Position numbers and translations under genes: made by a program. The notes beneath the pieces were generated by a model that did no database searches, was not told the origin of the DNA, and saw nothing but the letters and a program-made list of their open reading frames with translations. Positions 1-6,557 of a stretch of DNA of 8,982 nucleotides are shown here, piece after piece (positions within the stretch are counted from its first letter, which is position 1; each line of letters opens with the position of its first letter). The DNA is taken from positions 1 to 8,982 of the forward strand of contig CAIOHI010000109.1 in the NCBI GenBank assembly GCA_903858075.1. The letters are read 5' to 3'. This stretch comes from an uncultured Actinomycetes bacterium (GTDB lineage: Bacteria; Actinomycetota; Acidimicrobiia; Acidimicrobiales; Ilumatobacteraceae).

Positions 1-462
1 ACGTTCACCTTCTTGGACGCAACAACGGAATTGTCACGTCAAATCGCTTCGTTGGGTATTTACCCAGCTGTAGACCCATTGGCTTCAACGTCATCTATTT
101 TGACTCCAGAAACCGTTGGCGATCGTCACTACTTGGTTGCTCGTCGCGTGCAGGAAATCTTGCAGCGCTACAAGGAACTTCAAGACATCATCGCCATCCT
201 TGGTCTCGACGAGTTGTCTGAAGAAGACCGCCAGACCGTGTCGCGTGCCCGCAAGGTACAGCGCTTCTTGTCGCAGCCGTTCTATGTTGCTGAAGTCTTC
301 ACCGGCGTTCCTGGCGAATACGTTCCAGTTGCAGAAACGGTTGAGAGCTTTGAAGCACTCATCAACGGCGAACTCGACGAAGTGCCTGAACAGGCCTTCT
401 TGAACGTGGGAAGCGTTGAGCAGGTTCTCGCAAAGGCGAAGACCTTGCAGGAGAATGCCTAA
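1..462 (+). CDS. atpD: F-type ATP synthase subunit beta, C-terminal part (5' end outside window)
   Basis: This is the catalytic beta subunit of the membrane-bound F1Fo ATP synthase, which makes ATP from ADP and phosphate in the cytoplasmic F1 head. Only the last 153 residues are present; the frame is open from base 1, so the TTG at 13 is an internal leucine and not a start. Visible family signatures are LDATTELSR at fragment residues 5-13, the YPAVDPL segment at 21-27, DIIAILG at 62-68, and the DELSEED motif at 70-76, which in this family contacts the gamma/epsilon rotor. RFLSQPF at 88-94 is also typical of beta. The nucleotide-binding P-loop lies upstream of the window. The stop TAA shares one base with the atpC start (TAATG), the usual atpD-atpC arrangement, so translation is probably coupled. 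Identity is very secure. Confidence 0.97.
   Translation, partial: TFTFLDATTELSRQIASLGIYPAVDPLASTSSILTPETVGDRHYLVARRVQEILQRYKELQDIIAILGLDELSEEDRQTVSRARKVQRFLSQPFYVAEVFTGVPGEYVPVAETVESFEALINGELDEVPEQAFLNVGSVEQVLAKAKTLQENA
449..453 (+). promoter_or_regulatory. Ribosome binding site of atpC
   Basis: AGGAG lies 8 bases before the atpC ATG at 462, inside the last codons of atpD. It is one of only two clear Shine-Dalgarno sequences in the window and supports the overlapping start at 462. Confidence 0.75.
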
Positions 463-887
463 TGTCTGAAGCCCCCGGCTTCCGTATCGAAGTTGTTTCG
501 CCAGAGCGCGTTGTGTTCTCTGGCGAAACAACTCAGATCATCACCCGCACCGTTGGTGGGGGAGAAATTGCGTTCCTTCCTGGCCACACTTCATTTCTTG
601 GTGCGCTCACCGAAAACCACACACGCGTGTGGCTAGCCGATGGCACCATTATGAACTTGGCCATTCACGGCGGTTTCGTTGAAGTGTCAAACAACGTGGT
701 CACATTGCTCAGCGATGGTGCAGAACTCGGTACCGAAATCGACATCGAGCGCGCCCGTCGTGCTGTCGAGCGTGCTGAAGAATTGACACGTACAGAGAAC
801 TCCACCGAAGTTGAAGCCAGCTTGCGTCGTGCGCATGCCCGCTTAGCAGCTGCTGGTGGTCTTGCTGGCGCTAGCGCCGGCCACTAA
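462..887 (+). CDS. atpC: F-type ATP synthase subunit epsilon
   Basis: The epsilon subunit sits on the central rotor stalk of F1Fo ATP synthase and in many bacteria restrains ATP hydrolysis. The product is 141 residues, slightly longer than the roughly 120-135 usual for actinobacteria. The N-terminal beta-sandwich domain (about 1-88) carries the family pattern: FRIEVVSPERVVFSGE near the start, then GGEIAFLPGH followed by LGAL, and a later NLAIHGGFVEV stretch. The last 50 residues are rich in Arg, Glu and Ala and look like the C-terminal helical hairpin. The ATG overlaps the atpD stop by one base and is preceded by AGGAG at 8 bases. A perfect palindrome, GGCGCTAGCGCC at 867-878, lies in the last codons. 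The next gene starts 3 bases after the stop, so atpC does not seem to be the last gene of the operon. Confidence 0.95.
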   Translation: MSEAPGFRIEVVSPERVVFSGETTQIITRTVGGGEIAFLPGHTSFLGALTENHTRVWLADGTIMNLAIHGGFVEVSNNVVTLLSDGAELGTEIDIERARRAVERAEELTRTENSTEVEASLRRAHARLAAAGGLAGASAGH

Positions 888-890
888 ACA

Positions 891-1664
891 ATGCCGTTGC
901 CTTTCCAGCGCGCACTCATTACGGGTGCATCAGCAGGTATTGGCGAAGAGTTTGTTCATCAACTCAGCCGCGCGGGTATTCCCTGCGTGCTCGTTGCGCG
1001 TCGTGGCGACCGGTTAGAGCAACTCGCGCAGAAGTACAGCACGTGTGAAGTGCTCGTTGCCGACCTTCTTACTGCAGAGGGCATTACACGTGTTGCAGAA
1101 CGTTTGGCCTCACCAACACTTCCTGTAGATCTTTTGGTGAACAATGCCGGATTCGGTTCGTCAGGAACTTTTCTCAATGTCCCTGTCGAGAACTCCATTG
1201 GCCAAATCGACTTGAACGTGCGTGCGGTAGTGGAACTCTCGCATGCTGCGGCGCAGGCATTTCAAGAGCGCAGGCGTGGTTACTTGCTCAATGTGTCAAG
1301 CGTGGCCAGTTTCCAATCGGGCCCGGGCATGGCTGTGTATGCCGCAACAAAAGCATTTGTCACCAGTTTCTCTGAAGCGCTTCACGAAGAATTACGCAAG
1401 AGCCCAGTGCGAGTCAGTGCATTGTGCCCTGGCTTTGTGCGAACAGAGTTTCAAGAAGTTGCACAAACAGGCGAAGAGATTGATGCCATTCCAAAGTTCT
1501 TGTGGCTCAACATTGCCACGGTTGTTTCAGAAGCGTTAGCCGGAATGGCTAAAGGAAAATCTCTCATTGTTCCGGGCACGCAATACAAGAGCATGCTCAT
1601 CTCGGTACGCCTTGTGCCACGTGTAGTGATGCGGCGTATCTCGGCAAAAATTGTCGGAATTTAA
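891..1664 (+). CDS. Short-chain dehydrogenase/reductase (SDR, classical type)
   Basis: This is an NAD(P)-dependent oxidoreductase of the classical SDR family with a Rossmann fold; the substrate cannot be read from the sequence. The 257-residue length fits the family (about 250). The cofactor-binding TGASAGIG is at residues 11-18, VLVARR at 33-38 lies where the second beta strand meets the cofactor ribose, NNAG is at 84-87, the catalytic serine is probably Ser137 in NVSSVAS, and the catalytic YxxxK is Tyr150-Lys154. CPGFVRTEF at 179-187 is the usual segment after the active site. Basic residues after the second strand (R37, R38) hint at NADP(H), which is inference. The overall pattern resembles the DltE/YqjQ-like group. 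It starts 3 bases after atpC with no Shine-Dalgarno sequence, so it may be read through from the ATP synthase operon. Its stop overlaps the kup stop on the other strand. Confidence 0.9.
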   Translation: MPLPFQRALITGASAGIGEEFVHQLSRAGIPCVLVARRGDRLEQLAQKYSTCEVLVADLLTAEGITRVAERLASPTLPVDLLVNNAGFGSSGTFLNVPVENSIGQIDLNVRAVVELSHAAAQAFQERRRGYLLNVSSVASFQSGPGMAVYAATKAFVTSFSEALHEELRKSPVRVSALCPGFVRTEFQEVAQTGEEIDAIPKFLWLNIATVVSEALAGMAKGKSLIVPGTQYKSMLISVRLVPRVVMRRISAKIVGI

Positions 1665-1672
1665 ATTTCGAC
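1653..1672. terminator. Near-palindrome over the overlapping SDR and kup stop codons, possible bidirectional terminator
   Basis: The arms GTCGGAAT (1653-1660) and ATTTCGAC (1665-1672) pair over 8 positions, with one G-U wobble in the plus-strand RNA and one A-C mismatch in the minus-strand RNA. The loop is the four bases TTAA. Both stop codons, TAA of the dehydrogenase (1662-1664) and TAA of kup (1661-1663 on the minus strand), lie in or next to the loop. There is no U tract and the inner stem is AT-rich, so it is weak by enterobacterial standards. Its exact placement between convergent genes is the main argument for a 3'-end role. Confidence 0.35.
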
Positions 1673-3646
1673 GCGTGACCCAACTTCAAACACGCGCTCT
1701 GTTGGCAAGTTGAAAAAGCGGCTGGCACTGTCGGCGCCGCGATTCAAAAATACGAAGAGATGTTCTTGAAGTGGGTTCATGCCAGGTGCTTTACCGGCGA
1801 TGATGGATTCGTGACCAAGGAAATAGGTGACATCTTCTGGGTCGTACTCAAGACCGGGGTGAATAATTGCCGCAAGTGCTTTCGGAACATCGGGGTCTTC
1901 CATAAAGCCGAAGGACACCTCTACTTGGAAAACGCCAGGGGCAACTTTCTTCACTACTGCGCGGTGCTCGGCTGATACGCGAGGTTCATCGGCGGTATCG
2001 ACAGCGACAATGAGAGTTGTGTTGTGCAGAACCTTGTTGTGCCTCAAGTTGTTCACAAGAGCAGGGGGAGCCTTACCCAGATCTTTAAACATGAACACGG
2101 CTGTTCCTGTGACGCGCTTAATGCCCTCGGCTTCGTCGAGCACATCTTCAATGGGTCGTTCACCGCGATGAATACGTGCAGCAACCAAAATGCGGCCACG
2201 TCGCCATGTTTGCATTTGCACCATCAAAATGGCACCTACTGCAAGGGCAAACCAACCGCCATGAGGAATCTTGACGATGTTGGCCCCAAGGAAACCCATT
2301 TCTATGAGAACCAGTGGCACACAGATAATAAAGCCGCGCGTGCGGCTCCAGTTCCAACGGTCGGTAATGACACGGAAAAAGATGAGTGTTGTGATGACCA
2401 TCGTCATGGTCACAGCAATTCCATAAGCAGCGGCAAGGTTCGATGCTGTGCGGAACCCGAGAACGAGACCAATGCACGCAACCATGAGAGCCCAGTTCAC
2501 CAGTGGCACATAAATTTGCCCCGAATGACTTGACGACGTGTGGCGAATTTGAATACGTGGAAGATAGTCAAGCTGCACAGCTTGCGCAGTAAGAGAGAAC
2601 ACTCCCGAGATGAGAGCTTGTGAAGCAATGATGGTTGCGCATGTGGCAAGAAGAACCAGGGGTAGAAGGAGTGGCTCCGGTGCCATACGGAAAAAGACAC
2701 TTTCAATTGCTTCAGGGTTTTGTAAGAGGAATGCACCTTGACCCCAGTAGTTCAACAAGAGGGCGGGAAGAACAATGGCATACCAACCAACGGTGATGGG
2801 TCTGCGGCCGAAGTGGCCCATGTCGGCATACAGCGCTTCACCTCCGGTGACCACAAGGAAAATGGAACCGAGAGACAAAAATGCACGACCAGTTTCGTGC
2901 GTAAAGTACTGCACTGCGTAATACGGGTTTATCGAAGCGATAATTCCGGGCTCCGACCACACTTTTGATAAGCCCAACACCGCGAGTGTGATGAACCAAA
3001 TCACCATGATGGGGCCGAACACTTTGCCTACTGCGCCAGTACCGCGGCTCTGTACAAAAAAGAGTCCGAGCAAAATGACAACGGCAATGGGGATGACCCA
3101 GCTATCGAAAGACGACGACACTTCACCGAGGCCCTCGACGGCGCTCAGTACGGAAATAGCTGGCGTAATAATGCCGTCTCCGTAAAGCAAGGCAGTGCCA
3201 AAAACTCCGAGACCTACAAGCAATCCGGCCTTTGTCGTTGTTGAACTGCGCTTTGGCATGACCAAGGCAGTGAGGGCCAAAATGCCACCTTCACCGCGGT
3301 TGTCGGCGCGCATCACAAGAAAAAGATATTTCACAGAAATGATGATGAGGAGGGCCCAAAAGGCAAGCGAGCACACGCCATACACATTGATGTTGTCAAC
3401 GAGCATGGGGTGCGATTTCTCGGTGAAGGTTTCCTTCAGTGCGTATAACGGGCTGGTGCCGATGTCTCCATAAACAACGCCGAGCGCTCCGAGGGCGAGC
3501 ATTCCGGTGCCAGCTTTGGAATGACCATGGTCTTCATGCGTGTCGCCTTGATGGTGAGCATGCGATTCTGCCTTGGCAGCATTTTCTGCTGCGAGGCGTT
3601 TGGCAAAGTCAATTGACTCTGGCCCGGCTGTCTGGTCTGAACCCAC
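1661..3646 (-). CDS. kup: Potassium uptake protein, KUP/HAK/KT family
   Basis: This is an inner-membrane potassium importer, probably a K+/H+ symporter as in other members of the family. Its 661 residues fit the usual 620-690. After a polar N-terminal tail comes GALGVVYGDIGTSPLYA at 53-69, the family signature in the first membrane helix. RADNRGEGG follows at 113-121 and GDGIITPAISVLSAVEG at 156-172, with about twelve hydrophobic segments up to roughly residue 480. A soluble C-terminal domain of about 180 residues follows. The start is GTG at 3644-3646, supported by AAGAAGG 9 bases upstream. The tail before the first helix is unusual: it has six histidines among residues 29-42, mixed with Asp and Glu. 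The gene lies 51 bases downstream of glpX on the same strand and may share its transcript, although it has its own ribosome binding site. Confidence 0.95.
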   Translation of the reverse strand: MGSDQTAGPESIDFAKRLAAENAAKAESHAHHQGDTHEDHGHSKAGTGMLALGALGVVYGDIGTSPLYALKETFTEKSHPMLVDNINVYGVCSLAFWALLIIISVKYLFLVMRADNRGEGGILALTALVMPKRSSTTTKAGLLVGLGVFGTALLYGDGIITPAISVLSAVEGLGEVSSSFDSWVIPIAVVILLGLFFVQSRGTGAVGKVFGPIMVIWFITLAVLGLSKVWSEPGIIASINPYYAVQYFTHETGRAFLSLGSIFLVVTGGEALYADMGHFGRRPITVGWYAIVLPALLLNYWGQGAFLLQNPEAIESVFFRMAPEPLLLPLVLLATCATIIASQALISGVFSLTAQAVQLDYLPRIQIRHTSSSHSGQIYVPLVNWALMVACIGLVLGFRTASNLAAAYGIAVTMTMVITTLIFFRVITDRWNWSRTRGFIICVPLVLIEMGFLGANIVKIPHGGWFALAVGAILMVQMQTWRRGRILVAARIHRGERPIEDVLDEAEGIKRVTGTAVFMFKDLGKAPPALVNNLRHNKVLHNTTLIVAVDTADEPRVSAEHRAVVKKVAPGVFQVEVSFGFMEDPDVPKALAAIIHPGLEYDPEDVTYFLGHESIIAGKAPGMNPLQEHLFVFLNRGADSASRFFNLPTERVFEVGSRVEI

Positions 3647-3655
3647 GGAAATTTA

Positions 3656-3662
3656 CCTTCTT
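3656..3662 (-). promoter_or_regulatory. Ribosome binding site of kup
   Basis: AAGAAGG on the minus strand ends 9 bases before the GTG start of kup. It decides in favour of that GTG rather than the internal methionine at residue 49, which would place the start directly at the first membrane helix. Confidence 0.7.
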
Positions 3663-3697
3663 ATTAAGTGATTGTTGGAGAAGCTGTAGGCCAATGT

Positions 3698-4699
3698 TTA
3701 GGCGTAATCAACTGAAGCGTATGTAGCAAGTTTGTCGAGGCGATGCTGGGCATCAATGAGTCGCACGGTTCCCGACAATGAGCGCATCACCAAACTTTGT
3801 GTGCGTGCACCGCGATGGTCGAAACGCACACCGCGCAGCAATTCGCCGTCGGTCACGCCAGTTGCAGCGAAGAAACAGTTGTCGCCTTTCACCAAATCAT
3901 CTGAGGTGAGCACTTTGGAAAGGTCATAGCCAGCGGCAATTGCCGACTGACGCTCTTCTTCATCGCGTGGCCACAGGCGGCCTTGAATTTCTCCACCCAT
4001 GCACTTCAATGCGGCTGCCGACACCACGCCTTCTGGGGTGCCACCAATACCAATAAGAATGTCGACGCCAGCATCGGGCCACGACGTAGCAATGGCGCCA
4101 AAAATGTCGCCGTCACTAATGAGTTTGATGCGGGCACCGGTGGAACGTACTTCCTCAATAAGTTCTTTGTGGCGCGGGCGATCGAGAATCATTACGGTGA
4201 GGTCGCGTACCGATTCACCTTTTGCCTTAGCAACCCACTTGATGTTCTGAGTAGCGGAAGCTGTGATATCGATGTGTCCGACAGCTTGTGGGCCCACCAC
4301 TATTTTTTCCATGTACATACATGGGCCCGGGTCGAACATGGTGTCGCGCTCAGAAACAGCGATAACCGATAACGCATTACCCATACCGAGTGAAGTAAGA
4401 GTGGTGCCGTCAATAGGGTCAACGGCAACGTCGGTGCGGGGCTGAGTGCCGTCGCCTACGTTCTCGCCGTTGAAGAGCATTGGTGCTTCATCTTTTTCAC
4501 CTTCACCAATGACCACAATGCCGTCCATGGGGACAGTGGTGAGCACGGTGCGCATGGCATCAACGGCGGCAGCATCGGCTCCATTTTTGTCGCCACGACC
4601 CACCCAACGTGCTGCCGCGAGGGCTGCAGATTCGGTGACTCTGACGAGTTCCATTGCGAGGTTGCGTTCTGGCTTTTGCGGGCGTCGTTCGTTCATCAC
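3698..4699 (-). CDS. glpX: Class II fructose-1,6-bisphosphatase
   Basis: This enzyme removes the 1-phosphate from fructose 1,6-bisphosphate in the cytoplasm, the committed step of gluconeogenesis. The motifs are those of GlpX: GRGDKNGAD at 34-42, GEGEKDEAP at 65-73, DPIDGTT at 94-100, DRPRH at 173-177 and GIGGTPEG at 217-224. By comparison with E. coli GlpX (metal ligands D33, E57, D85, E213) the matching residues here are D42, E66, D94 and E223, all present. The 333-residue length is normal. The frame opens GTG-ATG, so the true start is either GTG at 4699 or ATG at 4696; the first 15 residues (basic, then ERNLAMELVRVTE) resemble mycobacterial GlpX, so a start further in is unlikely. There is no well-placed Shine-Dalgarno sequence (a G run abuts the start). 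A TACGGT box ends 5 bases before the GTG. The gene diverges from the peptidase gene across 34 bases and is followed by kup. Confidence 0.95.
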   Translation of the reverse strand: MMNERRPQKPERNLAMELVRVTESAALAAARWVGRGDKNGADAAAVDAMRTVLTTVPMDGIVVIGEGEKDEAPMLFNGENVGDGTQPRTDVAVDPIDGTTLTSLGMGNALSVIAVSERDTMFDPGPCMYMEKIVVGPQAVGHIDITASATQNIKWVAKAKGESVRDLTVMILDRPRHKELIEEVRSTGARIKLISDGDIFGAIATSWPDAGVDILIGIGGTPEGVVSAAALKCMGGEIQGRLWPRDEEERQSAIAAGYDLSKVLTSDDLVKGDNCFFAATGVTDGELLRGVRFDHRGARTQSLVMRSLSGTVRLIDAQHRLDKLATYASVDYA

Positions 4700-4704
4700 C
4701 CCCT

Positions 4705-4710
4705 ACCGTA
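4705..4710 (-). promoter_or_regulatory. Possible -10 box for a leaderless glpX transcript
   Basis: TACGGT on the minus strand fits the actinobacterial TANNNT -10 pattern. It ends 5 bases before the GTG at 4699 and 8 bases before the ATG at 4696, about where transcription would begin at the start codon. No clear -35 element is seen, and the pattern is short, so chance is a real alternative. Confidence 0.25.
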
Positions 4711-4720
4711 GTGCCGGCGA

Positions 4721-4726
4721 TACCCT
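4721..4726 (+). promoter_or_regulatory. Possible -10 box for a leaderless peptidase transcript
   Basis: TACCCT fits TANNNT and ends 7 bases before the ATG at 4734, consistent with transcription starting at or next to the A of the start codon. The peptidase gene has no Shine-Dalgarno sequence, which agrees with leaderless expression. No -35 element is recognisable. Confidence 0.3.
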
Positions 4727-4733
4727 CGGGCTA

Positions 4734-6548
4734 ATGCCCGTGAAGATTCCTGCCGTTCCCCTTGAGCGTTGTCTCGATTCCCGAGACCTTTCTGAGCCTC
4801 AAGTAAGCCCATTGGGCGATGTGCTGGTGTTTGGGGCTAGTCAGCAGGGAAAAGGTGAACTGCGCACACATGGCGTGTCAGGGGGCACTGAAGAACTATG
4901 GCTACTTGAGCCAGCGCCCAGTGTGACACGAGGTTTTGGTGGTGGATGTTTCCATTGGCTGCCCGATGGTTCTGGTGTTATTTATGCGGCGAAAACTGGA
5001 GGGCTCTGGGAAGCTGCGCCTGGTGCAACAAGTGCATGTCGCGTTGACACGCAAGCGCCTATTGCCGCCTCTCGATTCGGGGTTGCTGTGTCGCCCAATG
5101 GCGAGTGGGTTGCGTGCGTTCAGAACTTGTGCGAGCTCGTTGTAGTGCATCGAGCAACAGGCGAAGAGCACGTCATTGCGCAACCACATGCATTTGTGTT
5201 CGACCCGGTGTGGAATGGCGACGAGTTGTATTGGCAAGCGTGGTCGCAACCACACATGCCGTGGGATGAATCGGAAATTTGGTCTGCACATATTGCGCAG
5301 CGCGAAGCACATGTGTTGTTGCACCGCCCCGGTGTGTCGTTTCAACAAGTGCAATTTTCTGTAAGCGGTGAAATGGGAGTGTTGAGCGACATCAATGGAT
5401 GGCTCCAGCCGTATCGAGTTGTTGACGGTGAGTTGGTAGCGCTTTTGCCTATCGGTGAGCAAGTGGAATGTGGCAACCCGCAATGGGGAATGGGTGCACA
5501 CATGTGGTGTTGGTCGCCCGACGGAACAGAAATTGCTGTTGCGCGCAACCTGGAAGGTTTTGGCGACCTCGTTGTAGTGGGTGCGGTAACGGGCGAGCTG
5601 CGCTCTATTGGGCGAGCAGTACATGGCTCGTTGCAGTGGGGCAGCGCGGGCATACTGGCTTTGCGCACGGGTGCGGTGACCCCAACGCAATTGGTGCGTT
5701 ACTCCCCAGCAACTTTCGAGCGAGAAGTGTTAGCAACTAGTGAAGTGGAAAGTGCTGGCGGTGCGTGGTCGCAGTATGGGTTGGTAGAACCAACACTAGG
5801 AAAAGTGGAGTGCGGCAACTACAACATTCCGTATCGTTTGTATTCTCCCGCAGACAATTTGTCTGCCGAGCAGCCCCTCATTGTCTGGGTGCATGGCGGG
5901 CCAACCGATCAGTGGCAGGTCACCTTCATGGCACGTGTTGCGTATTGGGTAGGTCGTGGAGTGCGCGTGATGATTGTGGATCACCGTGGAACCTCGGGCC
6001 ACGGGCGTAACTTTCAACAGTCGCTCAATGGTCATTGGGGTGAGTTTGATACTGCCGATCTCGTTGCTGCAGTGCAACATGCACATAACAACGGTTGGGC
6101 AACGCCAAAGAATACTTTTTTGATGGGTGGTTCTGCGGGTGGTTTTGCTGCGCTGAATGCAGCTGGCACGGCGCCCCACATGTGCGCAGGAGTCATTGCT
6201 CTGTATCCAGTTGTCGACCTTGCCGATTCAGCAGAGCATTCATGGCACTACGAGCAGCATTCCATTGCCGTTTTAGTAGGCGATTCACCCGAGAATGAAA
6301 CGTTGTACGCCGAACGCTCACCTCTGAGCAAAGTGGAAACATTGGCGCAGGTAAAAGTGCTGCTATTGCATGGCGATCTCGATACTTCAGTGCCAATGAA
6401 TCACAGTGTGACTCTTGCCCAGACCTTACGTAAAGCCGGTGGACGGGTTTCCTTGCACATCATGGAAGGCGAAGGTCACGGTTTTCGCTTACGCCATAAC
6501 CAACTGCGCGAATACGAACTGATTGGTGAGTTCATCTTTACGTTGTAA
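4734..6548 (+). CDS. S9 family serine peptidase (prolyl oligopeptidase / acylaminoacyl peptidase type)
   Basis: This is a probable serine peptidase acting on short peptides, with an N-terminal beta-propeller-like region and a C-terminal alpha/beta hydrolase domain. The product from ATG 4734 is 604 residues. Propeller-like repeats are suggested by pieces such as FHWLPDGSGVIYA (73-85), VAVSPNGEWVACV (117-129) and WCWSPDGTEIAVA (258-270). The catalytic domain starts near 355. It has HGGP at 387-390 (oxyanion region), the nucleophile Ser467 in GGSAGG (465-470), Asp550 in HGDLDTSVP (546-554) and His582 in GEGHGF (579-584), so the triad is complete. No signal peptide is seen, so it is probably cytoplasmic. 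The frame stays open upstream to 4446, but that part lies opposite glpX and encodes low-complexity Ser/Pro/Arg-rich sequence; the family-like sequence begins at 4734. Substrate and exact subfamily are not determinable. Confidence 0.9.
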   Translation: MPVKIPAVPLERCLDSRDLSEPQVSPLGDVLVFGASQQGKGELRTHGVSGGTEELWLLEPAPSVTRGFGGGCFHWLPDGSGVIYAAKTGGLWEAAPGATSACRVDTQAPIAASRFGVAVSPNGEWVACVQNLCELVVVHRATGEEHVIAQPHAFVFDPVWNGDELYWQAWSQPHMPWDESEIWSAHIAQREAHVLLHRPGVSFQQVQFSVSGEMGVLSDINGWLQPYRVVDGELVALLPIGEQVECGNPQWGMGAHMWCWSPDGTEIAVARNLEGFGDLVVVGAVTGELRSIGRAVHGSLQWGSAGILALRTGAVTPTQLVRYSPATFEREVLATSEVESAGGAWSQYGLVEPTLGKVECGNYNIPYRLYSPADNLSAEQPLIVWVHGGPTDQWQVTFMARVAYWVGRGVRVMIVDHRGTSGHGRNFQQSLNGHWGEFDTADLVAAVQHAHNNGWATPKNTFLMGGSAGGFAALNAAGTAPHMCAGVIALYPVVDLADSAEHSWHYEQHSIAVLVGDSPENETLYAERSPLSKVETLAQVKVLLLHGDLDTSVPMNHSVTLAQTLRKAGGRVSLHIMEGEGHGFRLRHNQLREYELIGEFIFTL

Positions 6549-6551
6549 CGT
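6546..6551 (+). promoter_or_regulatory. Possible -10 box overlapping the peptidase stop codon
   Basis: TAACGT fits TANNNT, includes the TAA stop of the peptidase gene, and is followed by exactly 6 bases before the ATG at 6558. That spacing would give a leaderless transcript for the next gene. No Shine-Dalgarno sequence is present there. The match is short and could be chance. Confidence 0.25.
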
Positions 6552-6557
6552 GCAGTT

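Noticed and set aside
91..531. 146-codon open frame on the minus strand across the atpD-atpC junction
   Set aside because: It runs antisense to two highly conserved ATP synthase genes and has no protein features of its own.
867..878. Perfect palindrome GGCGCTAGCGCC near the end of atpC
   Set aside because: It allows only a 4-pair stem with a 4-base loop and has no U tract; it falls in Ala/Gly/Ser codons and is more likely chance than a terminator between atpC and the SDR.
1681..1712. Separated inverted repeat CAACTT ... AAGTTG in the end of kup
   Set aside because: Six-base arms with a 20-base loop inside coding sequence are expected by chance, and the run that follows is A rather than T on the plus strand.
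4309..4324. Inverted repeat CCATGTA-CA-TACATGG next to a T run, terminator- or operator-like
   Set aside because: It lies in the middle of glpX over the conserved MYMEK codons, and the T run is on the wrong side for plus-strand termination; it is explained by codon content.
4446..4733. Upstream in-frame extension that would make the peptidase 700 residues long
   Set aside because: The extra 96 residues lie opposite conserved glpX codons and are low-complexity Ser/Pro/Arg/Ala sequence without family resemblance; the peptidase-like sequence begins at ATG 4734.
4902..5690. 262-codon open frame on the minus strand inside the peptidase gene
   Set aside because: It is rich in Arg, His and Cys with no recognisable motif and lies fully opposite a gene with a complete catalytic triad; it is a shadow of the codon bias.
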